Source: Bacteroidales bacterium (GTDB lineage Bacteria; Bacteroidota; Bacteroidia; Bacteroidales; Muribaculaceae). From it: 17,677 bases of DNA. A program made the translations under genes and the position numbers. The stretch covers positions 1-17,677 of the forward strand of contig CAADVV010000175.1 of assembly GCA_900752535.1 (NCBI GenBank), in the 5' to 3' direction. Under the pieces are notes generated by a model. The model saw nothing but the letters and a program-made list of their open reading frames with translations. It had not been told where the DNA came from and ran no database searches. Shown piece by piece: positions 8,149 through 15,321 of the stretch; position 1 is the stretch's first letter; each line of letters begins with the position of its first letter.

Positions 8149-9342
8149 ATGAAGCCCTTACAAGCTAAACTTTCACGTTACACCGCCCCGCAAGAAGCTA
8201 AAGCCGCAGGCGTTTATCCCTATTTCCGCGCTATTTCAAGCGAACAGGAGCCCGAAGTCATCATTGATGGAAAAAAGGTCCTTATGTTCGGCTCCAACTG
8301 CTATTCAGGCCTTGTCACTGACCCACGCATAAAGGAGGCTGCCATTGAGGCTACACGCAAGTACGGCACAGGCTGCGCCGGCTCGCCCTTCCTTAACGGC
8401 ACTCTCGACCTTCACAAACAGCTCGAACACCGCCTGGCACAGTATATCGGCAAGGAAGACGTAATGATTTACTCCACAGGCTTTGGTGTAAACCTCGGCG
8501 TCGTCTCGACACTGACAGGCCGCGAGGACTACATCCTCTGGGATGAGCAGGACCACGCCTCAATCATCGAAGGCCGCCGCCTCTCGTTCAGCCAGTCGCT
8601 CAAATATAAACATAACGACATGGGGTCGCTCGAAAAGCAGCTCCAGAAGTGCGAACCCGACAAAATCAAGCTGATTGTCACCGACGGCGTCTTCTCGATG
8701 GAGGGTGATGTCGCCAATCTCCCCGAAATCGTCCGGCTCGCCAAACAGTATAACGCCACCGTCATGGTCGACGAGGCCCACGGCATCGGCGTATTCGGCA
8801 AAGGCGGACGCGGCACGTGTGACCACTTCGGCGTCACCGACGATGTCGACCTGATTATGGGCACATTCTCCAAGTCGTTCGCTTCGCTCGGCGGTTTCAT
8901 CGCCACCGACAAGGAGATTACCAACTACCTCCGCCACCACTCGCGCTCGTATATCTTCACTGCAAGTATCACGCCCGCTTCGACGGCTGCCGCACTTGCC
9001 GCAATCGATATCCTCGAGCAGGAACCTGAACGTCAGGAACATCTCTGGAAGCTCACCAACCTCGCCCTCGAAGGCTTCAAGAAAGCCGGCTTCGAGATCG
9101 GTCACACTTCCACCCCCATCATACCTCTCTTCATCCGTGACGACTTCAAGACATTCGCCATCACCCACGACCTCCTCGAAGAAGGCATCTTTGTCAACCC
9201 CGTCGTCACTCCCGCCGTCGCGCCTCAGGACACCCTGATTCGCTTCAGCCTGATGGCCACGCACACCGAGGAGCAGGTGGCCGAGGCCCTCGAGAAAATC
9301 GAAAAAGTCTTCCGCCGCCACGGCGTACTGAAAGAGAAGTAA
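8149..9342 (+). CDS. spt: Serine palmitoyltransferase (PLP-dependent, sphingolipid synthesis)
   Basis: This enzyme condenses L-serine with a long-chain acyl-CoA to 3-ketosphinganine, the first step of sphingolipid synthesis, a hallmark of Bacteroidetes. The protein has 397 residues from the ATG at 8149. It belongs to the alpha-oxoamine synthase family: DEQDHASIIEG with the cofactor-stacking His at 136, VDEAHG at 207-212, and TFSKSFASLGG at 239-249 with the PLP lysine at 242. Close relatives are glycine C-acetyltransferase (kbl) and BioF; the sequence around GSNCYSGL and the phylum favour Spt. The frame stays open upstream to 7798, but that part is promoter and 9-bp repeat. A strong terminator follows, so the gene is a single unit. 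Confidence 0.88.
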   Translation: MKPLQAKLSRYTAPQEAKAAGVYPYFRAISSEQEPEVIIDGKKVLMFGSNCYSGLVTDPRIKEAAIEATRKYGTGCAGSPFLNGTLDLHKQLEHRLAQYIGKEDVMIYSTGFGVNLGVVSTLTGREDYILWDEQDHASIIEGRRLSFSQSLKYKHNDMGSLEKQLQKCEPDKIKLIVTDGVFSMEGDVANLPEIVRLAKQYNATVMVDEAHGIGVFGKGGRGTCDHFGVTDDVDLIMGTFSKSFASLGGFIATDKEITNYLRHHSRSYIFTASITPASTAAALAAIDILEQEPERQEHLWKLTNLALEGFKKAGFEIGHTSTPIIPLFIRDDFKTFAITHDLLEEGIFVNPVVTPAVAPQDTLIRFSLMATHTEEQVAEALEKIEKVFRRHGVLKEK

Positions 9343-9390
9343 TCTCACCAAAGATTTCATCCAACCCAACTATTATACATTTACCCTCTG

Positions 9391-9429
9391 GCGGCGTAGG
9401 CTCTGTGAAGAATCTGCGTCGCTTTTTTT
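9391..9429 (+). terminator. Rho-independent terminator of spt
   Basis: GCGGCGTAG (9391-9399) pairs over all nine positions, two of them wobble pairs, with CTGCGTCGC (9414-9422), followed immediately by seven T. It lies 48 bp after the spt stop. Confidence 0.75.
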
Positions 9430-9434
9430 CATGC

Positions 9435-9465
9435 TTGCAACCCTCGGATTTATCCGCTAATTTTG
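9435..9465 (+). promoter_or_regulatory. Promoter of the nitroreductase-like gene
   Basis: TTG at 9435-9437, a 20-bp spacer, TAATTTTG at 9458-9465. The start codon is 20 bp further on. Confidence 0.65.
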
Positions 9466-9484
9466 TGCTCAAAGATTTACCGTC

Positions 9485-10102
9485 ATGAAACCCATAGCTT
9501 TTCTGGCCGCTGCCGCCCTGGCGATTCTGGCCTCATGTTCAAACCCCGAAACCAAAACCGAAACTATGACCGAAAATAATCCCTCCGCCACCCTCGAGGT
9601 GCTCAAGACGCGCCGCTCCGTCAGAGCCTATGAGTCGCGTATGCCCGAAAAACAGCTTATCGACAAGGTCCTCGAGGCCGGCACGTATGCCCCGACGGGT
9701 CACGGACGCCAGTCACCCATAATCGTGGCTGTCACCAACCCAGCCGTGCGCGACTCGCTCTCGCGCATGAATGCCCGCGTGATGAACACCGATTCCGACC
9801 CGTTCTACGGCGCTCCGGTAGTCCTCGTTGTTCTGGCCGACAAGAGCATCCCCACCTATCTCTATGACGGCTCTCTGGTGATGGGCAACCTTCTTAATGC
9901 GGCCCATGCCGTCGGCCTCGGCAGCTGCTGGATTCACCGCGCCAAAGAGGTCTTCGAGTCTGAGGAGGGCAAGGCTCTCCTGCGCAGCTGGGGCATTGAG
10001 GGAGACTACGAAGGCATCGGCAACTGCATCCTCGGCTATCCTGCCCAGGAGCTCCCCGCCCCCAAGCCCCGCAAACCCGACTACATCCGCCACATCGACT
10101 GA
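9485..10102 (+). CDS. Nitroreductase-family flavoprotein with lipoprotein signal peptide
   Basis: The protein has 205 residues. From about residue 34 it is a nitroreductase-fold protein: LEVLKTRRSVRAYESR with the FMN-binding R-R-S-x-R, then APTGHGRQSPIIVAV (flavin contacts), a D-GSLVMGNLLNAAHAVGLGSCWIH helix and the IGNCILGYPAQE strand, each in the expected order. Family members use FMN and NAD(P)H to reduce nitro compounds, quinones or flavins, usually in the cytoplasm. Residues 1-18 are different: MKPIAFLAAAALAILASC is a good lipoprotein signal with lipobox LASC, so the mature protein would be anchored from Cys18 outside the cytoplasm. The ATG at 9485 follows a well-placed promoter. An internal ATG (Met28, MTENNPS) would give a plain cytoplasmic form. 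Substrate unknown. Confidence 0.85.
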   Translation: MKPIAFLAAAALAILASCSNPETKTETMTENNPSATLEVLKTRRSVRAYESRMPEKQLIDKVLEAGTYAPTGHGRQSPIIVAVTNPAVRDSLSRMNARVMNTDSDPFYGAPVVLVVLADKSIPTYLYDGSLVMGNLLNAAHAVGLGSCWIHRAKEVFESEEGKALLRSWGIEGDYEGIGNCILGYPAQELPAPKPRKPDYIRHID

Positions 10103-10126
10103 CCCCGGAGGCGAAGATTTTCGATT

Positions 10127-10158
10127 TTTGGCTGAGAAAAATAAAGTTTGTAATTTTG
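10127..10158 (+). promoter_or_regulatory. Promoter of the DUF1573-meaB operon
   Basis: TTTG at 10127-10130, exactly 20 bp, then TAATTTTG at 10151-10158. This is the best consensus match in the window. The ATG is 28 bp downstream. Confidence 0.75.
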
Positions 10159-10186
10159 AGACCCATAATTTTCTCATAGACTGATT

Positions 10187-10588
10187 ATGAAAAGATTTCT
10201 CGTCGCTCTGACCACGATTCTCCTGGCTGCCCTGGCGCTCTTTGCGGCCAAAGACGGCGCCGCCATAACTTTTGACCGCACAAAAGTCGATTTCGGCACG
10301 GTCCGCTCAAATTCGGGTCCTGTAAGCTTCGACTATACGTTCACCAATACCGGCAACAAGCCTCTGATTATCATCACAGTGACCAACGGCGGATGTGGCT
10401 GCACAAAACCGTCGTTCCCCAAGGAGCCCATACAGCCCGGCAAGAAGGGCAAGATTACAATCCATTTTCACCCCGAGGGCCGCTCGGGTGAGGTCAACCG
10501 CGAGGTGAAGGTGCGCACAAACGCAGCCAAGGGCAAGACTGTCAAACTCCGTTTCTCGGGCGTTATCGTCCCCGGCTCGCGTAAATGA
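10187..10588 (+). CDS. DUF1573 exported protein, single domain
   Basis: The 133-residue protein has an N-terminal signal peptide (MKRFLVALTTILLAALALFA, cleavage near residue 20-21) and one DUF1573 domain over residues 26-130. The family pattern is complete: ITFDRTKVDFGTV, YTFTNTGNKPL, GGCGCTKP with the two conserved cysteines, IQPGKKGKI and a C-terminal FSGVIVPG strand. DUF1573 is an immunoglobulin-like fold common in Bacteroidetes secreted proteins; no biochemical role is established. The CGC cysteines could form a disulfide in the periplasm or bind metal; this is speculation. It overlaps the next DUF1573 gene by 4 bp. Confidence 0.88.
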   Translation: MKRFLVALTTILLAALALFAAKDGAAITFDRTKVDFGTVRSNSGPVSFDYTFTNTGNKPLIIITVTNGGCGCTKPSFPKEPIQPGKKGKITIHFHPEGRSGEVNREVKVRTNAAKGKTVKLRFSGVIVPGSRK

Positions 10589-11652
10589 GGCGCTTATTTT
10601 TCATTCCGGCCCTACTGTCGGCCCTCATGGCCGCTGCCGTCCCGCGTGTGGTCTGGCTCAACCCCGAGCATGATTTCGGCGCTTTTGACGAGGACCTCGG
10701 CGTGGTGACCTGCAACTTCCGCGCCGTCAATGTCGGCGACGAGCCTCTCGTGGTGACCTCGGCGCGGGCAAACTGCGGATGCACGACCCCTCATTTTACC
10801 AACGACCCCGTGGCGCCGGGCGACACCCTCTCAATCCTCGTGGGCTATAATGCCACCGGACGTCCCGGCCGTTTCTCCAAGAAGATTTCGGTGACCACCA
10901 ACGGCGAGCCGAGACGCTCGACGCTGACTATTTCGGGCACTGTCATCGGCACGTCGAACACACTCCGCGGCCGCTATCCCGTCGACGGCGGTTCAGTCAG
11001 GTTCCGCGACGACAAGCTTCCGTTTGGCGCACTCACCAACATCTCTGTCGCCACCGCGTCGCTTGAGGGGTGTAACGCTTCTCACGACACTATCCGCCCC
11101 CGGGTGGAGAATGCACCCCGCTATATCTCGGTCAAAGGGGCCCCCGAGGCTGTCGCCCCGGGTGAGAATTTTGTCGTCTCGGCCGTCTTTGACGGCGCCC
11201 GCTGCCCCGATTGGGATGTCGTGACCGACAGCCTCACTCTCGTCTGCGGCTCCGGCAGGGTGACGCTCCACACCGCCGGCATTGTCCGCGAGGCTTTCCC
11301 GTCCAAGCGCGATAAGGCGCCCGCCATCTCGCTGGCTCAGCGCTCTGTCGATTTCGGGCGCGTAGACCTTGGGTCGCTCAGAAAGCCCATGACCGCACGT
11401 GTCGAGATTTTCAACACCGGCGACGCCACGCTGAAGCTACGCAAGGTCAAGTGTTCTGACGGGGCAGTCACTGTCAAAGTGAAATCTGACACGGTCAAAC
11501 CCGGAAAGTCGACTTTCGTCACCCTCACGGCCGACCCCGCCGTCCTTGCCGGACGCGATATGCTCAACGCCCTGCTCGTGATTATCGCCAACGACCCGCT
11601 GGCTCCGCGCACCACGCTCCGCGTCACCGCCGAACTTGTTAACACTAAATAA
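10585..11652 (+). CDS. DUF1573 exported protein, two or more domains
   Basis: The protein has 355 residues, with an ATG overlapping the preceding stop (ATGA), so translation is coupled. A short signal peptide (MRRLFFIPALLSALMAAAVP) precedes a first DUF1573 domain at about 20-125 that retains the cysteine motif (ARANCGCTTPHFTND, then VAPGDTLSI). A middle stretch (about 130-245) is Ig-like without recognisable motifs. A second DUF1573 domain covers about 250-350 (AQRSVDFGRVDLGS, VEIFNTGDATLKL, VKPGKSTFV) but has only one Cys at the motif position (VKCSDGAV). This suggests duplication followed by loss of the cysteine pair. It probably works with its single-domain neighbour in the periplasm or outside the cell. 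Confidence 0.85.
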   Translation: MRRLFFIPALLSALMAAAVPRVVWLNPEHDFGAFDEDLGVVTCNFRAVNVGDEPLVVTSARANCGCTTPHFTNDPVAPGDTLSILVGYNATGRPGRFSKKISVTTNGEPRRSTLTISGTVIGTSNTLRGRYPVDGGSVRFRDDKLPFGALTNISVATASLEGCNASHDTIRPRVENAPRYISVKGAPEAVAPGENFVVSAVFDGARCPDWDVVTDSLTLVCGSGRVTLHTAGIVREAFPSKRDKAPAISLAQRSVDFGRVDLGSLRKPMTARVEIFNTGDATLKLRKVKCSDGAVTVKVKSDTVKPGKSTFVTLTADPAVLAGRDMLNALLVIIANDPLAPRTTLRVTAELVNTK

Positions 11653-11672
11653 ATTACCTCTCAATATCTGCC

Positions 11673-12770
11673 ATGGATCACATCGAAAACGACAAACAAT
11701 ACAATGGCCTGACCGTCAACTCTGGCGTCGTCCAGCCCCCTCAGGTCAATCCCTATATCCGGCGTCAGAAACGCGCTCCGCTGCCTACGGCGGCCGAGCT
11801 GACCGAAGGAATTCTGCGTGGCGACGTCACCCTCCTGAGTCGCGCCGTGACGATGGTCGAGAGTCTCGTCCCCGCCCACCGCGCCATTGCCCGCGAGGTC
11901 ATCGAGAACTGCCTCCCTTATTCGGGCAAGTCGCGCCGCATCGGCATCACCGGTGTCCCCGGTGCAGGTAAGTCGACCTCAATCGACGCCTTCGGCCTCC
12001 ACGTCCTCTCTGACCCGTCGGCCAAGCTGGCGGTCCTCGCCATCGACCCCTCGAGCGAGCTGACTCGCGGCTCAATCCTGGGCGACAAGACCCGCATGGA
12101 GCGCCTCGCTGTCCATCCCAAGGCTTTTATCCGCCCCAGCCCCTCGGCCGGCTCGCTCGGCGGGGTGGCCCGCAAGACCCGCGAGACGGTAATCCTCTGC
12201 GAGGCTGCCGGTTTCAACAATATCTTCATTGAGACTGTCGGGGTAGGGCAGAGCGAGACCGCTGTACACTCGATGGTCGACTTCTTCCTCCTCATCCAGC
12301 TGGCCGGTACAGGCGACGAGCTTCAGGGCATCAAGCGCGGCATCATGGAGATGGCTGACGGCATTGTCATCAACAAGGCTGACGGCGACAACATATCCCG
12401 CGCTCAGCTTGCACAGGCCCAGTTCCGCAACGCCCTCCACCTCTTCCCGCCCACAGAGAGCGGCTGGACACCCGAGGTGCTGACCTATTCGGGCTACTAC
12501 GAGACGGGCATCAAGGAAATCTGGGACATGATTGACCGCTATTTCGCCTTTGTCCGCGCCAACGGTTTCCTCGACCTGAAGCGCTCGCGTCAGGCCCGCT
12601 ACTGGATGTATGAGACCATCAACGAGCGGCTGCGCTCGGACTTCTACGACAATCACCGTGTGGCCCAGACGCTCCGCGAGTGCGAGAGCGCTGTGATGGA
12701 CAACGCCATGACCTCCTTCGAGGCCGCCCGCCGTGCCCTTGACCTATACGACACCCTGCGCCGCAGCTGA
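11673..12770 (+). CDS. meaB: MeaB/ArgK-type GTPase (methylmalonyl-CoA mutase chaperone)
   Basis: MeaB-type G3E GTPases protect and reload the adenosylcobalamin enzyme methylmalonyl-CoA mutase, used by Bacteroidetes to make propionate from succinate. The 365-residue length is normal for Bacteroidetes members. The Walker A motif GVPGAGKS is at residues 94-101, followed by AIDPSSELTRGSILGDKTRM, ETVGVGQSE and an NKAD guanine-specificity motif, all diagnostic for the family. The N-terminal ~50 residues are family-variable. It starts 20 bp after the DUF1573 gene with no promoter in between, so it is probably the last gene of that operon. The mutase genes are not in the window; the partner is inferred from the family. 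Confidence 0.92.
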   Translation: MDHIENDKQYNGLTVNSGVVQPPQVNPYIRRQKRAPLPTAAELTEGILRGDVTLLSRAVTMVESLVPAHRAIAREVIENCLPYSGKSRRIGITGVPGAGKSTSIDAFGLHVLSDPSAKLAVLAIDPSSELTRGSILGDKTRMERLAVHPKAFIRPSPSAGSLGGVARKTRETVILCEAAGFNNIFIETVGVGQSETAVHSMVDFFLLIQLAGTGDELQGIKRGIMEMADGIVINKADGDNISRAQLAQAQFRNALHLFPPTESGWTPEVLTYSGYYETGIKEIWDMIDRYFAFVRANGFLDLKRSRQARYWMYETINERLRSDFYDNHRVAQTLRECESAVMDNAMTSFEAARRALDLYDTLRRS

Positions 12771-12786
12771 CCCCTGTCAGGGTGCG

Positions 12787-12814
12787 AACCCTTAGACGCG
12801 CCGGGTTGTTTTTT
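12787..12814 (+). terminator. Possible terminator after meaB
   Basis: AACCC (12787-12791) pairs with GGGTT (12803-12807), followed by GTTTTTT. The stem is only 5 bp with an 11-nt loop. An alternative short stem, AGGGT/ACCCT (12779-12792), overlaps it. Confidence 0.4.
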
Positions 12815-12822
12815 AGGCATGA

Positions 12823-13821
12823 ATGATAAATCGCGTTTTGACTATGACACCCATGCCTGCCGCTGACTCCCGGCGCCCCGCGCGGCGCCTTTCCGACGTC
12901 ATCACCGTCTCTGCCGGTGATGAGCGCTGCCTCAGATTCAGAGAATTCACCGACGGCGACATCGCCGCCGTGGCGCGTCTGACGTCGCTGTCGGGCTCCC
13001 GCGCCTGTGACTTCACCGTCGGCGGCCTCTACATGTGGATTGACTATTTCCGCTATCGGTGCGCATTCGTGGCCGACACACTCTTTGTGCGCGGCGCCTC
13101 GGAGGACGACACGTCGCTGACCGCCTTCTCGCTCCCTGTCGGACTGATGCCTTTGGCCGACAGTGTCGCTCTGCTGCGCCGCTACTGCGAAGCCCGCGGC
13201 ATGACCCTGCGCTTCTCGGCCGTGCCCGAGGATCGCCTCGATGAGCTGACGGCGCTCGGCGCTCGTTCCGTCGCCGAGCTTCCCGACTGGGCCGACTATG
13301 TCTACGACGCCGCCTCCCTCGCCTCGCTTTCGGGCAAGAAGCTCAACAAGAAACGGAACCATGTCAACCGCTTCATGGCCGACAATCCCGGCTACACGCT
13401 CCGCGACATCACGGCCGCCGACATCCCCTCGTTGCTCGCTTTTCTCGACAGTTTGCCCCACGACCCGTCCAAGTCGCTCATGGCCGACTATGAGCGGGAG
13501 CAGACCGCGCGTGTGCTCCGCAACTACGGAGCCTATCCTTTTGTGGGCGCAATTCTCTCTACCCCCTTGCGGGGAATTGTCGCATTCACGGTCGGTGAGG
13601 TCATCGGCGACACTCTCCACCTCCATATCGAGAAGGCCGACCACACCGTCGCCGGCGCGGGCGAGGCCATCAACACACTCTTCGCGCGCCTCATGACCGC
13701 CCGCAAGGGCTCCATCGCCCTGATCAACCGCCAGGACGACGCCGGAGATCCCGGGCTCCGAGCCGCCAAACTCTCGTGGCATCCCGCCCTCATCCTGCGC
13801 AAGTTCAACGTCATCTTCTGA
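12823..13821 (+). CDS. DUF2156 (phosphatidylglycerol lysyltransferase C-terminal-like) protein
   Basis: The 332-residue protein matches the DUF2156 family, a double GNAT-like fold related to the transferase domain of MprF and to Fem enzymes. Landmarks are RFREFTDGDIAAV near residue 45, a CDFTVGGLYMW segment, ADYVYDAASLASLSGKKLNKKRNHVNRF (about 160-187) and INRQDDAGDPGLRAAKLSWHP near the end, a highly conserved family signature. Free-standing Bacteroidetes members have no membrane segments and no proven substrate; transfer of an aminoacyl or acyl group is inferred from the fold. The start is uncertain: the family usually begins close to the RFREF segment, and ATG codons at 12823, 12844 and 12853 are all possible, giving an N-terminal extension of 34 residues or more. 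No clear promoter is visible upstream. Confidence 0.85.
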   Translation: MINRVLTMTPMPAADSRRPARRLSDVITVSAGDERCLRFREFTDGDIAAVARLTSLSGSRACDFTVGGLYMWIDYFRYRCAFVADTLFVRGASEDDTSLTAFSLPVGLMPLADSVALLRRYCEARGMTLRFSAVPEDRLDELTALGARSVAELPDWADYVYDAASLASLSGKKLNKKRNHVNRFMADNPGYTLRDITAADIPSLLAFLDSLPHDPSKSLMADYEREQTARVLRNYGAYPFVGAILSTPLRGIVAFTVGEVIGDTLHLHIEKADHTVAGAGEAINTLFARLMTARKGSIALINRQDDAGDPGLRAAKLSWHPALILRKFNVIF

Positions 13822-13953
13822 TGACGCCGGTGGCTGAGGAGACTCCTCATGCGGCCCTTCGGCCTCATTAGCGGCGTCCTCCTCCTCTTCCTGCTCGGCG
13901 AGCCACTGTCCGAGACGTCCCTGTGACAGGGCCTGATAGTAGTACCAGTTCAT
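13822..13953 (-). other. Possible 5' end of a small or truncated minus-strand gene
   Basis: Reading the minus strand from the ATG at 13953, the first 44 codons give a protein-like sequence: MNWYYYQALSQGRLGQWL, then a Glu-rich run and a Pro/Ser segment. A TATCTTTG box (minus strand, 13980-13973) lies 19 bp before the ATG, but no good -33 element is visible. No stop is met before the frame enters DNA antisense to the DUF2156 gene, where it stays open for another 1.2 kb; that part cannot be trusted. Either a real small gene lost its 3' end, or this is chance. I recognise no family. Confidence 0.3.
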
Positions 13954-14058
13954 GCTTTTCAGATTTTTTCTGCAAAGATAAGACGGCACCTCGCCCCCGC
14001 GGCTGAAGTCGCGCCCCATTTCCGACCCAAAATTTCGCAACTCGCTGGTAATCAGTAA

Positions 14059-14078
14059 GGACTCTCTGAAGAGCGTCC
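14059..14078. repeat. Isolated copy of the GGACGCTCT hairpin
   Basis: GGACTCTCTGA followed by AGAGCGTCC; one mismatch in the 9-bp stem compared with the intact copies at 14150-14169 and 14637-14656. Confidence 0.6.
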
Positions 14079-14110
14079 GACGCGACAATGCCCCGCGATG
14101 ACCTGGTTAG

Positions 14111-14192
14111 CCCTCCCGGCTGTTTTGCTGACGTGGTCTTGTGCTCGTCGGACGCTCTGAAGAGCGTCCCTACTAACTTGCGGAACATCAGT
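14111..14192 (+). repeat. Partial copy (3' half) of the ~196-bp hairpin repeat
   Basis: It shares CTCCCGG, TTTGCTGACGTGG and TTGTGCTCGTCGGACG with the full units, and carries an intact GGACGCTCT-GA-AGAGCGTCC hairpin at 14150-14169, followed by a related ending (GCGGAACATCAG compared with CGCTGAATAT). The 5' half of the unit is absent. Confidence 0.7.
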
Positions 14193-14351
14193 GTTATACA
14201 TAGTGGGATGGACTATATTTAAGCTATGACCGTGTCGTTACCATTGGGTCGCAACAGAAGTGCAGTCGCGCAGCGACTGATATAGAGGGGATAGGGCGAC
14301 AGTCCGTGCACGCCTTCGCTCCGGCCTCGGTTTTCACCTCGGCCTCGCTAC

Positions 14352-14396
14352 GGTGTGCACGGTTAAGAGGCCGTGCAGTCGCTCGCGCGACTGTTA
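14352..14396 (+). repeat. 45-bp direct repeat, copy 1
   Basis: It is identical to 14735-14779. It holds two stem-loops: TGCACGG/CCGTGCA around a TTAAGAG loop, and CAGTCGC-TCGC-GCGACTG. The flanking sequences differ, so the element ends sharply. Confidence 0.85.
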
Positions 14397-14480
14397 AGAT
14401 GTTGACAGTAAGTGCACTGCGCGCCGTATCCCTACTGTCGCTAATGCCCTGAAACCTGCGATGACGGAAAGGGAGTCGAA

Positions 14481-14676
14481 GTCAAACCGCCGGCAGGCGG
14501 TTACTTTGCATATAACCCTGCATTGGGGAAGCCTATGTGGGGGCCGAAGCAAACCAACGAAATAACAACGCCGGCAGGTGTTGCTTTTGAGTCTCTCCCG
14601 GCCATGTGACTTTGCTGACGTGGCTTTGTGCTCGTCGGACGCTCTGAAGAGCGTCCATGCAATGCGCTGAATACTA
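14481..14676 (+). repeat. ~196-bp hairpin repeat, full copy 1
   Basis: It aligns without gaps to 15018-15213 for at least the first 170 bp at about 90% identity by eye. Three stem-loops per unit: AACCGCC-GGCA-GGCGGTT (14485-14502), CAACGCC-GGCA-GGTGTTG (14566-14583) and GGACGCTCT-GA-AGAGCGTCC (14637-14656). Confidence 0.85.
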
Positions 14677-14681
14677 ACTGA

Positions 14682-14735
14682 TTATCGCGTTACGAGGACT
14701 TTCTTGCCGTCGATGATGTAGAGTCCCGAGCGAAG
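14682..14735 (-). pseudogene. Remnant of a secreted protein's C-terminal sorting tail
   Basis: Read on the minus strand, these 54 bases give LRSGLYIIDGKKVLVTR followed by TAA (14684-14682). G-L-Y-I-I-D-G-K-K-V-L-V is the classic last strand of type IX secretion type A sorting domains. The similarity to coding sequence stops exactly where the 45-bp repeat begins (14735), and no matching upstream frame follows. This is most simply the end of a gene whose body was removed and replaced by the repeat. Confidence 0.65.
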
Positions 14736-14779
14736 GTGTGCACGGTTAAGAGGCCGTGCAGTCGCTCGCGCGACTGTTA
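14735..14779 (+). repeat. 45-bp direct repeat, copy 2
   Basis: Exact copy of 14352-14396, 383 bp downstream. It abuts the gene remnant at 14682-14735. A partial inverted match (CCGTGCACGCCTTCGCTC) lies at 14304-14321. Confidence 0.85.
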
Positions 14780-15017
14780 CGCTTCATGTTATCAGTGTAT
14801 TAAACTGGACGCTGCGCGACCACTCGTCCTCTTGTTTCCGTACACCGCAGCGAAGCGGAGGGGTGCGAGGTCAGTTGCACCCTCTCGGTCTCTGTGCGAC
14901 CGCACTTCCCCATAGTTCCGACGTAGAACGACGTCCCCCTGCGACAGCTAAATTGCGGACAATTAGTCGATTGTAAGAGCGTATATCAAAATGTCTGTCG
15001 AGCACATGGACCGTTCA

Positions 15018-15213
15018 GTCAAACCGCCGGCAGGCGGTTACTTTCCAAATAACCCTGCATTGGCGAAGCCTATGTAGGGGCGGAAGCAAACCAACAAAGT
15101 AACAACGCCGGCAGGTGTTGCTTTTGGGGCTCGCCCGGCCATATGACTCTGCTGACGTGGCCTTGTGCTCGTCGGACGCTCTGAAGAGTGTTCCTACAAA
15201 CTCGCTGAATATC
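15018..15213 (+). repeat. ~196-bp hairpin repeat, full copy 2
   Basis: Same orientation as copy 1. The first two hairpins are intact (15022-15039 and 15103-15120). The third, at 15174-15194, has decayed: the right arm reads AGAGTGTTCC, with an inserted base. The changes in copy 2 preserve the loops of hairpins 1 and 2. Confidence 0.85.
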
Positions 15214-15284
15214 AATGCGATATATGACGGGCGAGAGTGCGCTCTGTGAAAGGGTAGTCGGGCGCTGTCGACTTTCACTGATAA

Positions 15285-15316
15285 TTTCTTTTTTATCACG
15301 TAATTTGCTAATTTTG
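15285..15316 (+). promoter_or_regulatory. Promoter of the L,D-transpeptidase gene
   Basis: TTTC at 15285-15288, a 20-bp spacer, TAATTTTG at 15309-15316. The box ends only 5 bp before the ATG, so the transcript may be leaderless or nearly so. Confidence 0.6.
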
Positions 15317-15321
15317 TCCCG

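Larger units (their letters stand above)
13954..15284. other. Non-coding, repeat-rich interval
   Basis: No plausible complete gene is present. The interval holds hairpin-bearing repeats (listed separately), a 45-bp direct repeat, a gene remnant at 14682-14735 and several isolated stem-loops, for example CAGTCGC-GCA-GCGACTG at 14261-14277 and CCGTGCACGCC (14304-14314) opposite GGTGTGCACGG (14352-14362). It has the look of a place where mobile or duplicated pieces gather between two transcription units. Open frames on the minus strand here are by-products of the repeats. Confidence 0.75.

Noticed and set aside
12619..13821. Long minus-strand open frame antisense to the DUF2156 gene and the meaB end
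   Set aside because: The plus-strand product matches known families along its length; the antisense frame is open because of high GC at third positions and resembles nothing.
13849..13926. Plus-strand 25-codon hydrophobic frame (MRPFGLISG...)
   Set aside because: No promoter, no family resemblance and no conservation can be argued from the sequence; chance is sufficient.
14481..15213. CRISPR array or integron attC sites in the repeat interval
   Set aside because: The repeats are about 196 bp, unevenly spaced, with no uniform short repeats or spacers, no cas genes, no integrase and no attC core sites.
13868..15321. Minus-strand frames sharing VGTLFRASDEHK
   Set aside because: The shared peptide is the translation of the GGACGCTCT hairpin repeat; similarity stops at the repeat edge and conservation is at the nucleotide level.
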